Notes: generated by a model not told the origin, from the letters alone. Counted from the stretch's first letter, positions 18,314-28,118 are shown. The stretch is 38,958 bases of DNA from Minwuia thermotolerans (GCA_021604565.1 BQJF01000040.1:1-38958), one strand, 5' to 3'. Program-made: numbers and translations.

Positions 18314-20995
18314 ATGAGCAAGTGGGTCTACACGTTCGGTGACGGCGCAGCCGAGGGCAGGGCGGACATGCGCAACCTGCTGGGCGGCAAGGGTGCCAAC
18401 CTGGCAGAGATGAGCAATCTCGGCCTGCCGGTGCCGCCGGGCTTCACCATCACGACGGAGGTCTGCACCTGGTACTACGACCATGGTGAAAGCTATCCGA
18501 CGGAGCTGACCGATCAGGTCCGCGATGCCATGGCGGTTGTCGAGCAGACCGTGGGTGCCGGGTTCGGCGATGCGGAGAACCCGCTGCTGGTCTCCGTCCG
18601 TTCCGGCGCGCGGGCGTCGATGCCGGGCATGATGGACACGGTCCTGAACCTGGGTCTGAACGATGTGACGGTGGAGGGCCTGGCGAAGCGTTCCGGCGAC
18701 CGCCGCTTTGCCTTCGACAGCTATCGCCGGTTCATCCAGATGTACGGTGACGTGGTTCTGGGTGTCGATCACGGCGACTTCGAGGATCTGCTGGAAAGCG
18801 TCAAGGAAACCCGCGGCGTCTGGCTCGACAATGAACTGACGGTCGAGGATCTGGAACAGCTCGTCAGCATGTTCAAGGAACAGGTGCAGAAGGGTACGGG
18901 CAAGCCCTTCCCGCAGGACCCGGAAGACCAGCTCTGGGGTGCGGTTAGTGCCGTCTTCGGATCATGGATGAACGACCGGGCCAATACCTATCGCCGCCTG
19001 CATGACATTCCCGCGGCCTGGGGCACGGCGGTCAATGTGCAGGCCATGGTCTTCGGCAACATGGGTGAGGGGTCGGCGACCGGTGTTGCCTTCACCCGCG
19101 ATCCCTCGACGGGGGAGAACATCTTCTTCGGCGAATACCTGATGAATGCGCAGGGTGAGGACGTGGTGGCCGGCATCCGCACGCCGCAGCTTATCACCAA
19201 GGCAGCGCGGGAGGCGGCGGGTGAAGAGGCCCTGTCGCTGGAAGAGAACCTGCCCGAGGTTTTTGCCGAACTGGTGCGGGTCTATCAGTCGCTGGAGGCC
19301 CACTACCGCGACATGCAGGACATCGAGTTCACGGTGCAGCAGGGCAAGCTGTGGATGCTGCAGACCCGCTCCGGCAAGCGCACGGCCAAGGCGGCGCTGA
19401 AGATCGCCGTGGATATGGCCGGGGAAGGCCTGATCGATCATACGGAGGCAGTGAATCGGATCGAGCCGGGGTCGCTGGACCAGTTGCTGCACCCGACCCT
19501 TGATCCGTCCGCCGAACGCGACGTGATCGCCAAGGGGCTGCCCGCCAGCCCGGGTGCCGCGTCGGGCCGGATTGTCTTCACGGCGGACGAGGCCGAGCGT
19601 CAGGCCAAGCTGGGCGAGAAGGTGATGCTGGTGCGGGAGGAGACGAGCCCGGAAGACATCCACGGCATGCACGCGGCGGAGGGTATTCTGACCAGCCGTG
19701 GCGGCATGACCAGCCACGCGGCTGTCGTCGCGCGTGGCATGGGACGTCCGTGCGTGTCCGGTGCCGGTCACATCCGCATTGACCATAAGGTAGGGGAGAT
19801 GCGGGTACTGGGCCGGACCTTCCACGCCGGTGACATGCTGACCATCGACGGTGCAACGGGCGAGGTCATGGCTGGTTCCGTGCCGACAATCCAGCCCGAA
19901 CTGTCGGGTGATTTCGGCATCCTGATGGGCTGGGCCGACAAGATCCGCAGGCTGCGGGTCCGCGCGAACGCAGAGACACCGCATGATGCCCGCACGGCCC
20001 GCGAGTTCGGCGCGGAGGGTATTGGCCTCTGCCGCACCGAGCACATGTTCTTCGACGATGATCGCATCCTGGCGGTACGGGAGATGATCCTGTCGGAGAA
20101 GCTGGAAGGACGGAAGGCGGCGCTGGCGCGCATCCTGCCGATGCAGCGGGATGATTTCGTGGAACTGTTCCGCATCATGGCGGGGCTGCCGGTCACGATC
20201 CGCCTGCTGGACCCGCCGCTGCACGAGTTCCTGCCCCGGTCGGACGAGGAGATCGAAGGGGTGGCCGCCGCCATGAACGTGGAATCGGAGCAGATGCGCC
20301 GCCGCGCCGCCGAACTGCATGAATTCAACCCCATGCTGGGTCATCGCGGCTGTCGTCTCGGCATTTCCTTCCCCGAGATCTACGAGATGCAGGCCCGTGC
20401 GATCTTCGAAGCCGCCTATCTGGTGGCGAAGGAACTGGGCGAAGCGGTGACGCCGGAGATCATGATCCCGCTGGCCGCGACGCGGCAGGAGATCGATATC
20501 CTGAAGGCCCGGATCGATGAAGTCGCGACCGCCGTGCATGCGGAGCAGGGCGGCAGCCCGGTCGAGTACCTGGTCGGCACCATGATCGAACTGCCGCGCG
20601 CCGCGCTGCGCGCCGCCGACATTGCGGAATCTGCGGCCTTCTTCAGCTTCGGCACCAATGACCTGACACAGACCACGTTCGGCATCAGCCGCGATGATGC
20701 GGCGTCCTTCCTGGATGCCTACGTCGGGCAGGGCATCCTGCCGAAGGACCCCTTTGTCAGCCTGGATACGGAAGGTGTTGGCGAACTGGTCGAGATTGCC
20801 GCGGAACGTGGTCGAAAGACGCGCCCGGACATCAAGCTCGGCATCTGTGGCGAGCATGGCGGTGATCCGGCATCGATCCATTTCTGTGAGGCGGTTGCGC
20901 TGGACTATGTTTCCTGCTCGCCGTTCCGGGTGCCGATTGCCCGGCTGGCGGCGGCGCAGGCAACACTGAAGAGCGCGCCGGAGAAGGATGGCTGA
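18314..20995 (+). CDS. ppdK: Pyruvate, phosphate dikinase
   Basis: This 893-residue enzyme interconverts pyruvate, ATP and phosphate with phosphoenolpyruvate, AMP and pyrophosphate. The N-terminal ATP-grasp domain starts with LLGGKGANLAEM. The swivelling phosphohistidine is H468 in GGMTSHAAVVARGMG, and the PEP/pyruvate barrel ends with the catalytic Cys, C845 in LGICGEHGGDP. The frame is open upstream inside glyS, but the ATG at 18314 gives the standard MSKWVYTFGDG start and follows GAGGG. Clustering of glyQ, glyS and ppdK is common in alphaproteobacteria. Its end overlaps the next gene by 8 bases. Confidence 0.97.
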   Translation: MSKWVYTFGDGAAEGRADMRNLLGGKGANLAEMSNLGLPVPPGFTITTEVCTWYYDHGESYPTELTDQVRDAMAVVEQTVGAGFGDAENPLLVSVRSGARASMPGMMDTVLNLGLNDVTVEGLAKRSGDRRFAFDSYRRFIQMYGDVVLGVDHGDFEDLLESVKETRGVWLDNELTVEDLEQLVSMFKEQVQKGTGKPFPQDPEDQLWGAVSAVFGSWMNDRANTYRRLHDIPAAWGTAVNVQAMVFGNMGEGSATGVAFTRDPSTGENIFFGEYLMNAQGEDVVAGIRTPQLITKAAREAAGEEALSLEENLPEVFAELVRVYQSLEAHYRDMQDIEFTVQQGKLWMLQTRSGKRTAKAALKIAVDMAGEGLIDHTEAVNRIEPGSLDQLLHPTLDPSAERDVIAKGLPASPGAASGRIVFTADEAERQAKLGEKVMLVREETSPEDIHGMHAAEGILTSRGGMTSHAAVVARGMGRPCVSGAGHIRIDHKVGEMRVLGRTFHAGDMLTIDGATGEVMAGSVPTIQPELSGDFGILMGWADKIRRLRVRANAETPHDARTAREFGAEGIGLCRTEHMFFDDDRILAVREMILSEKLEGRKAALARILPMQRDDFVELFRIMAGLPVTIRLLDPPLHEFLPRSDEEIEGVAAAMNVESEQMRRRAAELHEFNPMLGHRGCRLGISFPEIYEMQARAIFEAAYLVAKELGEAVTPEIMIPLAATRQEIDILKARIDEVATAVHAEQGGSPVEYLVGTMIELPRAALRAADIAESAAFFSFGTNDLTQTTFGISRDDAASFLDAYVGQGILPKDPFVSLDTEGVGELVEIAAERGRKTRPDIKLGICGEHGGDPASIHFCEAVALDYVSCSPFRVPIARLAAAQATLKSAPEKDG

Positions 20996-21458
20996 CAGCA
21001 AGAACCTGCTGATCGTCGCACACGCGCCGTCGCCGAATACAGCGCGGCTGCGCGATGCTCTGGTGGCCGGTGCGTCGCATGAGGATATCGATGGTGTTCA
21101 GGTGGACTGCCGTTCGCCGTTCGACACGGAGCCGGAGCATGTGCTGCGGGCGGGCGCGATCATCCTGATGACGACCGAGAACCTGGGCTACATGAGTGGT
21201 GCGCTGAAGGATTTCTTCGACCGCTGCTACTATCCGTGTCTGGAGGAAACCCAGGGTCGCCCCTTTGCACTTCTGGTGCGTGCCGGGCATGACGGGACCG
21301 GTACCTGCCGTGCCGTGGAGACCATCACGACAGGCCTGCGCTGGAAGGCGGTGCAGGACCCCCTCGTCTGTCGTGGTGACTGGGACGAGGCCTTTGTGGA
21401 CCAGTGCCATGATCTGGGAATGCTGGTCGGGGCGGGGCTGGAAGCCGGGGTCTTCTGA
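20988..21458 (+). CDS. Flavodoxin-fold NAD(P)H-dependent FMN reductase-like protein
   Basis: This 156-residue protein resembles the flavodoxin-like NAD(P)H:FMN reductase group. APSPNTARLRDAL near residues 13-25 is the phosphate-binding loop for FMN, and TTENLGYMSGALKDFFDR near residues 62-79 is the second flavin loop seen in this superfamily. There are two further Cys in RCYYPC. The ATG overlaps ppdK by 8 bases, so it is the last gene of the glyQ-glyS-ppdK unit. The specific substrate or electron acceptor cannot be read from the sequence. Confidence 0.75.
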   Translation: MADSKNLLIVAHAPSPNTARLRDALVAGASHEDIDGVQVDCRSPFDTEPEHVLRAGAIILMTTENLGYMSGALKDFFDRCYYPCLEETQGRPFALLVRAGHDGTGTCRAVETITTGLRWKAVQDPLVCRGDWDEAFVDQCHDLGMLVGAGLEAGVF

Positions 21459-21500
21459 GCCGGAACCTGTTGCAGGACTGTGACTTCTGAGGCGTTCAGT

Positions 21501-21540
21501 CGCTGCATCCGCACAAGCCCTTGCAGCGTAGGTATATGAT
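21501..21540 (+). promoter_or_regulatory. Hairpin and -10-like element between the reductase gene and tamA (weak)
   Basis: In the 154-base gap, CGCTGCA (21501-21507) pairs with TGCAGCG (21522-21528) around a 14-base loop. TATGAT at 21535-21540 resembles a -10 element, but I see no good -35 at the right distance. The stretch may hold the end of the ppdK unit and a start for tamAB. No T-run follows the stem. Confidence 0.25.
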
Positions 21541-21612
21541 GACGATGTGTCGTCGCCGTGTCCTGAACGCTTCCCGGCAGCCTGCCTGCCGATCGAATGA
21601 CTGGAGAATTCC

Positions 21613-23481
21613 CTGATTCCGCTCACCAGCCTGACATCCAATCTGCCGGGTCGCGCGCGTATCCTGGGCGTCTGTGTGGCCCTTTTCGCGCTTGCGGCCT
21701 GTGAAACGGTTGGCCTGGATCAGATCACGGGTGGTGACGAGGCGATACAGAAGACACGTCTTGGTGACATCACCTATACCGCCGGTATCGTCGGGCTGCC
21801 TGGCGACAAGGGCCTGGACGAGGTCGCGCGCGGGGTCCTGAAGACCTTCACGCTGCAGTCCCGTGGGGTCCGCAGCACGGCAGCGCTTCAGCGCCGTGCC
21901 GATGGCGACATCAGTGAGTTGCAACGCATCCTGCGGGCCAGCGGGTATTACGATGCGGAGGTCACGGCCGAGGTCGCCGACGGCGCATCCCCCAGCGTGA
22001 CCTTCAGGGCGGAACCTGGTGCGCTGTTCATGATCGGCAGCTACAGCATCGCCTTCCGCAAGAAGCGTCCGACCCTGCCGGAGGCTGCGGTGCTGGATGC
22101 CACCGCAGAGATGCCGTCCGGGGTCGTGGCCGACGGTGAGAGCATCGTGGAATCGGAAGCGCGTATCGTCACCTACCTGCAGGAAAACGGTTTCCCGCAT
22201 GCCGCATTTGATTCCCGTGTCGCCAGGGCCAACAGCGAAACCAGCACACTGGACATCACGGCAACCTTCCGCAGCGGCCCGTACGTCACCTATGGCGACG
22301 TGATCATCGAAGGCGAAACGGGCATCGAAGAAGACTACCTGCGCGGCATGATCACCTGGGACAGGGATGCACCTGTCGCCCGGTCCGAACTCAACCAGTT
22401 GCAGGAGCGGATGGCGGGCACGGGACTGTTCAAGACAGTCAGCGTGCGACTGCCGGAACATGAGCCGGGGCAGAACCAGGAGGATGGCGCACAGCCCGTG
22501 ACGGTGAAGGCAAGCGAGGCCAAGGCGAAGTCCATCAGCGGCAGTGTCCGCTATGACACGGACCGTGGCCCTGGTGTCCGGGCCGGTTGGCGGCACCGCA
22601 ACCTGTTCGGCCGGGCGGAGGATCTGCGCACCGAACTGGACCTGTCGCTGGACGAGCAGAAGCTGTCTGCCGAACTTTCGCGCCCGCGCTACCCTTCGGC
22701 ACGCTGGACGGTCTTCGAGGGTGCGGAGCTGCGCAATACCTTCGACGACGCCTTCGACGAACAGGCCGCCGAGGTGCAGGTCGGCATGCGCACGGGGCTG
22801 GAGGGCGGCTGGACCGTCAGCGGTGCGATCAAGGGCAGTATCTCGGCGACCGAGACGGATGTGGAGAGCGACACGGCATATCTGATCGGCCTGCCACTGA
22901 CTGCGCGCCAGGTGCGCACCAATGATCCGCTGAACGCGACGAAGGGGCACAAGCTGTTTCTGTCCGGCACGCCCTACATGGGCCTGAACGACGGCTCACC
23001 AACCTATTTCGGTTCGGTTTCCGCCGGTGGCTCCTACTACCTGCCGGTCATCGGCAAGGACAGTCTGGTACTTGCCACCCGCGCACGTGTTTCCTCCATC
23101 CTCAGCGGTGATCTGGAGGATGTGCCGGTCAATCAGCTTCTGTTCGCAGGCGGCGGCAGCTCGGTGCGCGGCTTTGGTTTCCGCTCCATCTCCCCGGTTG
23201 ATCTCGGCGACGAGACCGGCGGCCGTTTCCTGGCGGAGACCGGGCTGGAGGCACGGATCAAGGTCACGGACAGCTTCGGTTTTGTCACCTTTGTCGATGC
23301 CGGTGTCGTTGAGGAAGAACCGTTTCCCAACTTCAAGGAACGGGTGAACGTCGGCGTCGGAGGCGGCCTGCGGTACTACAGCCCCGTCGGACCGATCCGT
23401 TTCGATCTGGCCTTCCCGCTGCATCGGCGCGCAGGCGACAGCCTGTTCGAATTCTACATCAGTCTCGGGCAGGCGTTCTGA
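21613..23481 (+). CDS. tamA: TamA-like Omp85-family outer-membrane protein
   Basis: This is the outer-membrane partner of TamB, with POTRA-like domains (roughly residues 50-310) and a 16-strand Omp85 barrel. SSVRGFGFRS is the conserved loop-6 motif, IRFDLAFPL is typical of the last strands, and the protein ends in phenylalanine. The start is uncertain. A TGA at 21598 limits the frame. The first ATG/GTG is the GTG at 21676, which would leave only eight residues before a Cys. I place the start at CTG 21613, six bases after GGAG, giving 622 residues with a full signal peptide (Arg at 14 and 16, hydrophobic core, lipobox LAAC with Cys30). ATT at 21616 is also possible. The stop shares a base with the tamB ATG. 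Confidence 0.85.
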   Translation: MIPLTSLTSNLPGRARILGVCVALFALAACETVGLDQITGGDEAIQKTRLGDITYTAGIVGLPGDKGLDEVARGVLKTFTLQSRGVRSTAALQRRADGDISELQRILRASGYYDAEVTAEVADGASPSVTFRAEPGALFMIGSYSIAFRKKRPTLPEAAVLDATAEMPSGVVADGESIVESEARIVTYLQENGFPHAAFDSRVARANSETSTLDITATFRSGPYVTYGDVIIEGETGIEEDYLRGMITWDRDAPVARSELNQLQERMAGTGLFKTVSVRLPEHEPGQNQEDGAQPVTVKASEAKAKSISGSVRYDTDRGPGVRAGWRHRNLFGRAEDLRTELDLSLDEQKLSAELSRPRYPSARWTVFEGAELRNTFDDAFDEQAAEVQVGMRTGLEGGWTVSGAIKGSISATETDVESDTAYLIGLPLTARQVRTNDPLNATKGHKLFLSGTPYMGLNDGSPTYFGSVSAGGSYYLPVIGKDSLVLATRARVSSILSGDLEDVPVNQLLFAGGGSSVRGFGFRSISPVDLGDETGGRFLAETGLEARIKVTDSFGFVTFVDAGVVEEEPFPNFKERVNVGVGGGLRYYSPVGPIRFDLAFPLHRRAGDSLFEFYISLGQAF

Positions 23482-26400
23482 TGTTGCGTCGTCTGCGCAA
23501 GATACTGCTCTGGTCGCTGGCGGTGCTGCTGACACCGGTCCTGCTGCTTCTGGTGGGCCTGTTCTGGTTCCTGGAGGTGGCGGGGGAGGATACCTGGACC
23601 GCCGCGCTGGACCAGGGTCTTGCCGCGGCAAGCACACCCGGCGAACTGGAGATCGCAGCCAGCGGCTTTCGTCGTGACGATGAAGGCGTGATCCACCTCG
23701 GCCATCTGGAGATGAGGGACGCGGAGGGCGTCTGGCTGACGCTGGATGACCTGGCACTGGACTGGGACATGGGTGCACTGTTCGGCGGTGCCCTGACGGT
23801 CGAGAGCGTGACTGTCGCGCGCGTCGATGTCAGACGTGCCCCGGCCAGTTCCACCCCGGTGGAGCCAGAGCCGGATGACCCGACTCCCCTGCTGGAATCC
23901 TTCGACTGGCCGCGTGCGCCGCTGCCGGTGCGGCTGGACCTGCTGCGTGTCGATGCATTGTCGCTGGGCGATGATCTGGTGCCGGGTGGTGCCCGTTTCT
24001 CGATCAATGGCTCGGTGCGTGACGCGGGCAAGGACCAGCGCGTCACACTGAATGTCGAACCGCTGGATCTGAAGGCGAGCTTTGCCCGCGTTGACGTGGC
24101 GCTGGACTTCGGCACGCGGGAGTCGCGGATCACCATGGCTGCCGACCTGCCGGTGCTCGCGCCATTGGCCGAGCCGCTGGGGATCACCACCGATGAACGC
24201 CTGCATCTGAATGTGGAAGGGGGCGGCCCCTTTGGTTCCGCCGCCATTGACCTGTCGCTGACTGTGGAGCGTGTCGCCGACCTGTTGCTGGGCCTGCGGC
24301 TCAGTGCCGACCCGGCGAGGGGCTGGGAACTGGATGCGGATGGCGTTGCCAACCTGCTGACGGCGGCGCCGGTGCCGACCGACCTGACCGGGGAGACGAT
24401 ACCGTTCCATCTGGTGGCGCGGGGGGCTGACGAAACCGAGTTGCAGCTTGCCCGTCTGGAGGTCTCCACGGCTTCTGCATCGCTCAGCACCAACGGATCG
24501 ATCGATCTCGACGCCGGAACGGTCAATCTTGGCAGCACCGTGGATGTGCATCGCCATCCCGCACTGGACGCGCTGCTGGCAGGCGCGACCTTTGATGCCG
24601 CACGGATCGAAGCCGAGGTCAGCGGTGCCCTGGACAGTCCCGACCTTTCGGTTGCGGCCACCCTGCGGCAACCCGCGTTCGGCGGCATGGGGGCCGGGGC
24701 AATCGGTCTGAAGGTCACCGGAAGCCTGAAGGAAGCGGACTTCGACGGGGATGTCACTGTCGATCTGACCGAGCCATCGCTTGGCGATCCTGAACTCAAT
24801 GCCCTGCTCGGGCCGTCACCGCGTCTGACGGCGCACGTGGTTGCAGGCGCGGAGCAGGCACGTGTCACCGCACTGGATCTGACCGCGGCGGCGTTTGGTC
24901 TGTCCGGCGACGTCGCGACGCCCCTGCCGGAGCCGAGGCTGGATGGAGAACTCGTGCTGCTGGTGCCGGATCTGTCGCAACTGCCAGGCGCTGATGCAGC
25001 CATCCGTCAGGGCAGCGCCCGGCTGGTGGTGACCGCGGATGGCGTGATCCCGGAAGGTGGCGGCGAGATTCGCCTGTCAGGCGGCCTCACCGGTCTCTCC
25101 TTCATTGATGAAATGATCCAGTCAGCCGTCGGACCGAGTGTGAAGCTGACAGCCACTGCACGGCCACTCGCGGCCGGTGCGGCGACGCTCGATCTCTCGG
25201 TCGCCACGGCCTCCGGTCCTGCACTGACCATGGATGCGGGTCTGGATGCAGCAGGTTCGGTGAAGGGTGATTACGGGCTGGACATGGCGGCGGTGCCGGG
25301 CGGCCTGTTGCCGGAAGGCGTTGTGGTCGAAGGCCCCGTCCGGCTGCGTGGCAAGGTCTCCGGCACGGCGGATGCCCCGCAGATGCAGGGGCGGCTGGAA
25401 CTGGCCGCCGTCGGCAGCGGCGACATCAGGCTCACCGCGCCTGCGCTGGCCTATGACTTCAGTGATCTGGCCACCGATCCGTCCGGCGACCTGAGCCTTG
25501 ACGGCAGGTGGGGCGAGGAAGCGCTGGATGTCGATCTGCGGCTCGCCCTGCGCAATGCCTTGCAGCAGGCGGACGTGCAGTCCCTGTCCGTGTCGCTTGC
25601 CGGGCTGAAGCTGGAAGGCAATGCCTCCGCTGACCTCGCCACCCCGAGCTATCGCGCCAATCTGACCGCAGCGAGTGATGAGCTTTCGCGGCTCGCCAGC
25701 CTGTTCGGTGTCCCGCTATCCGGTTCCATGAATGCGACCGTGGCTCTGCAGCCGGAAGGGCAGGACCACGGCGCCGAAATCGATGTGACCCTGAAACGTC
25801 TGGAAGCCGGTGACGCGGGCGCCACCGTGGCGGAAGTACATCTGGCGATGCGTCTCGCGGCACTGCTTTCGCCGACCCCCACCATGCAGGGTGATCTGAC
25901 CGTGCAGGACATCCGTGCAGATGGGGCGCGGATCGAGAGGACGGAAGCCCGGATCGGTGGCACCTTCTCACGCCCGACCATCGACCTCACGGTGTCAGCC
26001 ACCGAACCGGAATCTGCGCGCCTGAGCACCCGTGTCGTGGCCGACCTGAGCGGTGCGGAAGGCCCGGTGATCGATATCGAGAACCTGCGTCTCGAAAGCG
26101 ATGATGCGGCCATCGAGGCCGTGCAGCCGTTCAGTGTCCGGATTGGTGAGACCATCGTGCTGTCGGGGCTGCGGCTGGGAACTTCCTTCGGCGGTGAAGT
26201 GATTGCCGATGCGCGCTACGCGCCTGATCTGCTGGACGCCACTGCGCGGATCAGCGCGCTGCCGCTGGGGCCGCTGGCTGCGATTGGTGGTGTTGCCGGG
26301 CTGCAGGGCATGCTGGCGGCCGATGTGCGTTTCGACAGTACAGCGGCGGACGAGAAGGCCAGGCTGTCGGTGCAGATCGATGACCTGCAACCCCCCGGCG

Positions 26401-27848
26401 ACGAGATCGGTGCAAGCTTCGGCATTGCGCTTGACGCGAACTGGAACGGGCAGAGGGCGCGGGCCGGAACCCGCATTACCGGTCCCTTCGAAACGCCCCT
26501 GGTGGCGGAAGTCAGTGCGGACGTCCGACCGGGGCAGGGGACGTTCCTGCCGGAGCCTGCACCGGGCGGTGCCTTGCAGGGCAGCATCGACTGGAAGGGA
26601 AGCCTGGCAAGGCTGATGCAGTTGCTGCCGGAAGGGGATCACCTGCTGGAAGGCGCTGCCAGCGTTGCCGTGGACATTTCTGGCACCCTCGGGGCACCGG
26701 TGATGCAGGGCAGTGTAGCGATCAGCGATGGCCGCTACGAGAACCTGCTGACCGGCACGATCCTCGAGCGACTGACGCTGACCACGACCTTCGCCGACAG
26801 CGGAGAGGGTACGCTGGAGCTGTCTGCCGTCGATCCGGCGGGCGGACGTGTCAGCGGCAGCGGCACGGCGCGACTGCTGGGCGCGGATCGCATGGCCAGC
26901 GTGAAGGTCACGCTCGACAGGTTGCGCGCGGTCAGTCGGGAGGAGGCGACGATCCTCGTCTCCGGCAATACCGATGTGACCTGGGACGGCAGTCTGGTGC
27001 AGGTCGTGAACCGGACGACGATCGATGAGGGCGAAATTCGCCTCATCACCGACAACCTGCCCCCCAGTGTCGTCGATATCGAACTGGCGAGGGACAGCGA
27101 TGCCTCTCCCATCAGCGATTCCGGCGAGGAACCGGTGGATGACCTTCCCGTGGCGCTGGACGTGGTGGTCGATGCGCCGGGACGGCTGTTCGTGCGTGGC
27201 CGGGGCCTCGACAGTGAATGGAGCGGCACGGTCACGGTGAAGGGCCGACTGCCGGAGCCGCAGGTGGACGTGAACATCGGTGTCGTGCGCGGCAACCTCT
27301 CCCTGCTCGGCAAGGACTTTCAGGTCTCGACGGGGGAGATCGGGCTGACCGGCGACATGCAGCCACGCTTCAACATCGCGCTGACTCGCCAGAGTGGCGA
27401 CCTGGAAGGCACGATCAGCATTTCAGGCAGCCCCGCGAAACCGGAGATTGCCTTGTCCTCGACTCCCGAACTGCCGGAGGATGAGGTACTGCCGCGCCTG
27501 CTGTTCGACAAGTCAGCGCAGTCCATGAGCCCGCTGGAGGCGATCCAGCTTGCGCAGAGCATCAATACCCTGACCAATGGCGGTAGCGGGGCCACCGACA
27601 AACTGCGGGAGGCCGTGGGTCTTGACGTCCTGCGGGTAGAGGAAGGTGCCGACCCGGATTCCTCCGGCTCCGTCGCGGTCGGCCGGTACGTGCGTGAAGG
27701 CGTTTACGTCGGCGCGAAGCAGTCGCTGGATTCCGAGGCTGGCAGTGTTGTCGTGGAGATCGATGTGCTGCCAAACCTGAAGGTCGACGCGGAGGTCGGT
27801 CGTGGCGGTGGCGGCAGCACTGGCCTGACATGGGAACGGCGCTATTGA
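23481..27848 (+). CDS. tamB: TamB/YtfN-family inner-membrane-anchored translocation protein
   Basis: This 1455-residue protein has one N-terminal membrane anchor (basic LRRLRK, then a hydrophobic stretch at about residues 8-32). A very long periplasmic body follows, made of repeating beta segments of the AsmA/TamB lipid-transfer type. The C-terminal TamB domain (about the last 300 residues) is recognisable from GRLFVRGRGLDSEW, LSLLGKDFQVSTGEI and LPEDEVLPRLLF, and the protein ends in tyrosine. The family bridges the inner and outer membranes and, with TamA, serves outer-membrane protein assembly or phospholipid transport. The start is TGATG-coupled to tamA. A strong hairpin follows at 27979-28020. 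Confidence 0.93.
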   Translation: MLRRLRKILLWSLAVLLTPVLLLLVGLFWFLEVAGEDTWTAALDQGLAAASTPGELEIAASGFRRDDEGVIHLGHLEMRDAEGVWLTLDDLALDWDMGALFGGALTVESVTVARVDVRRAPASSTPVEPEPDDPTPLLESFDWPRAPLPVRLDLLRVDALSLGDDLVPGGARFSINGSVRDAGKDQRVTLNVEPLDLKASFARVDVALDFGTRESRITMAADLPVLAPLAEPLGITTDERLHLNVEGGGPFGSAAIDLSLTVERVADLLLGLRLSADPARGWELDADGVANLLTAAPVPTDLTGETIPFHLVARGADETELQLARLEVSTASASLSTNGSIDLDAGTVNLGSTVDVHRHPALDALLAGATFDAARIEAEVSGALDSPDLSVAATLRQPAFGGMGAGAIGLKVTGSLKEADFDGDVTVDLTEPSLGDPELNALLGPSPRLTAHVVAGAEQARVTALDLTAAAFGLSGDVATPLPEPRLDGELVLLVPDLSQLPGADAAIRQGSARLVVTADGVIPEGGGEIRLSGGLTGLSFIDEMIQSAVGPSVKLTATARPLAAGAATLDLSVATASGPALTMDAGLDAAGSVKGDYGLDMAAVPGGLLPEGVVVEGPVRLRGKVSGTADAPQMQGRLELAAVGSGDIRLTAPALAYDFSDLATDPSGDLSLDGRWGEEALDVDLRLALRNALQQADVQSLSVSLAGLKLEGNASADLATPSYRANLTAASDELSRLASLFGVPLSGSMNATVALQPEGQDHGAEIDVTLKRLEAGDAGATVAEVHLAMRLAALLSPTPTMQGDLTVQDIRADGARIERTEARIGGTFSRPTIDLTVSATEPESARLSTRVVADLSGAEGPVIDIENLRLESDDAAIEAVQPFSVRIGETIVLSGLRLGTSFGGEVIADARYAPDLLDATARISALPLGPLAAIGGVAGLQGMLAADVRFDSTAADEKARLSVQIDDLQPPGDEIGASFGIALDANWNGQRARAGTRITGPFETPLVAEVSADVRPGQGTFLPEPAPGGALQGSIDWKGSLARLMQLLPEGDHLLEGAASVAVDISGTLGAPVMQGSVAISDGRYENLLTGTILERLTLTTTFADSGEGTLELSAVDPAGGRVSGSGTARLLGADRMASVKVTLDRLRAVSREEATILVSGNTDVTWDGSLVQVVNRTTIDEGEIRLITDNLPPSVVDIELARDSDASPISDSGEEPVDDLPVALDVVVDAPGRLFVRGRGLDSEWSGTVTVKGRLPEPQVDVNIGVVRGNLSLLGKDFQVSTGEIGLTGDMQPRFNIALTRQSGDLEGTISISGSPAKPEIALSSTPELPEDEVLPRLLFDKSAQSMSPLEAIQLAQSINTLTNGGSGATDKLREAVGLDVLRVEEGADPDSSGSVAVGRYVREGVYVGAKQSLDSEAGSVVVEIDVLPNLKVDAEVGRGGGGSTGLTWERRY

Positions 27849-27978
27849 GCCATCCACGAAAAAGGTTCCGCTGATCCAGAAACCAGTGATCCGAACCCTG
27901 CCACGCGGCGTAACAGGTTCAGAGTTGCCTGCAGTTCAGTACATCAGGCAACCGGTCTCCCCAAGACCATGACTGGTG

Positions 27979-28020
27979 CGGGGGGCATGTCTCTCCCTCC
28001 CCCTCGCGACATGCCCCCCG
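27979..28020 (+). terminator. Perfect 13-bp hairpin after tamB, probable transcript end
   Basis: CGGGGGGCATGTC (27979-27991) and GACATGCCCCCCG (28008-28020) are perfect reverse complements around a 16-base pyrimidine-rich loop. It lies 130 bases after the tamB stop and about 100 before the next gene. The base run after it is TCCCCCTTTC, without a real T-tract, so it may be a Rho-assisted or mRNA-stabilising end and not a classical intrinsic terminator. The rest of this 270-base gap holds no ORF I can support. Confidence 0.6.
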
Positions 28021-28080
28021 TCCCCCTTTCGAAATTCCCTCCCGGAACTGGACCCGACCCTTTCGCCGCGCGATGATGGT

Positions 28081-28110
28081 CTGATCAATCAGTCAATTCG
28101 GGGCAGGGGA
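28081..28110 (+). promoter_or_regulatory. Palindrome CTGATCAATCAG and ribosome site before the aldo/keto reductase
   Basis: CTGAT-CA-ATCAG at 28081-28092 is a 12-base inverted repeat in an AT-richer patch 27 bases before the ATG at 28119. It could be a small operator for the four-gene operon. AGGGGA at 28105-28110 is a good ribosome site with 8-base spacing. A clear -35/-10 pair is not evident, so the operator idea is tentative. Confidence 0.3.
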
Positions 28111-28118
28111 ATACCGCG

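Noticed and set aside
15313..18321. 1002-codon open frame on the minus strand opposite glyQ-glyS
   Set aside because: The translation is rich in His, Arg and Gln with no family signature, and the plus strand carries two certain genes. Long antisense frames are expected in GC-rich codon-biased DNA.
21597..21702. ATG at 21597 as the start of tamA
   Set aside because: It is in another frame, ends at a TGA at 21700-21702 and has no ribosome site. It would matter only if a frameshift error were found.
23459..25003. 514-codon Ser/Arg-rich minus-strand frame opposite tamB
   Set aside because: Serine- and arginine-rich low-complexity translation is typical of a reverse-strand shadow; tamB is certain on the plus strand.
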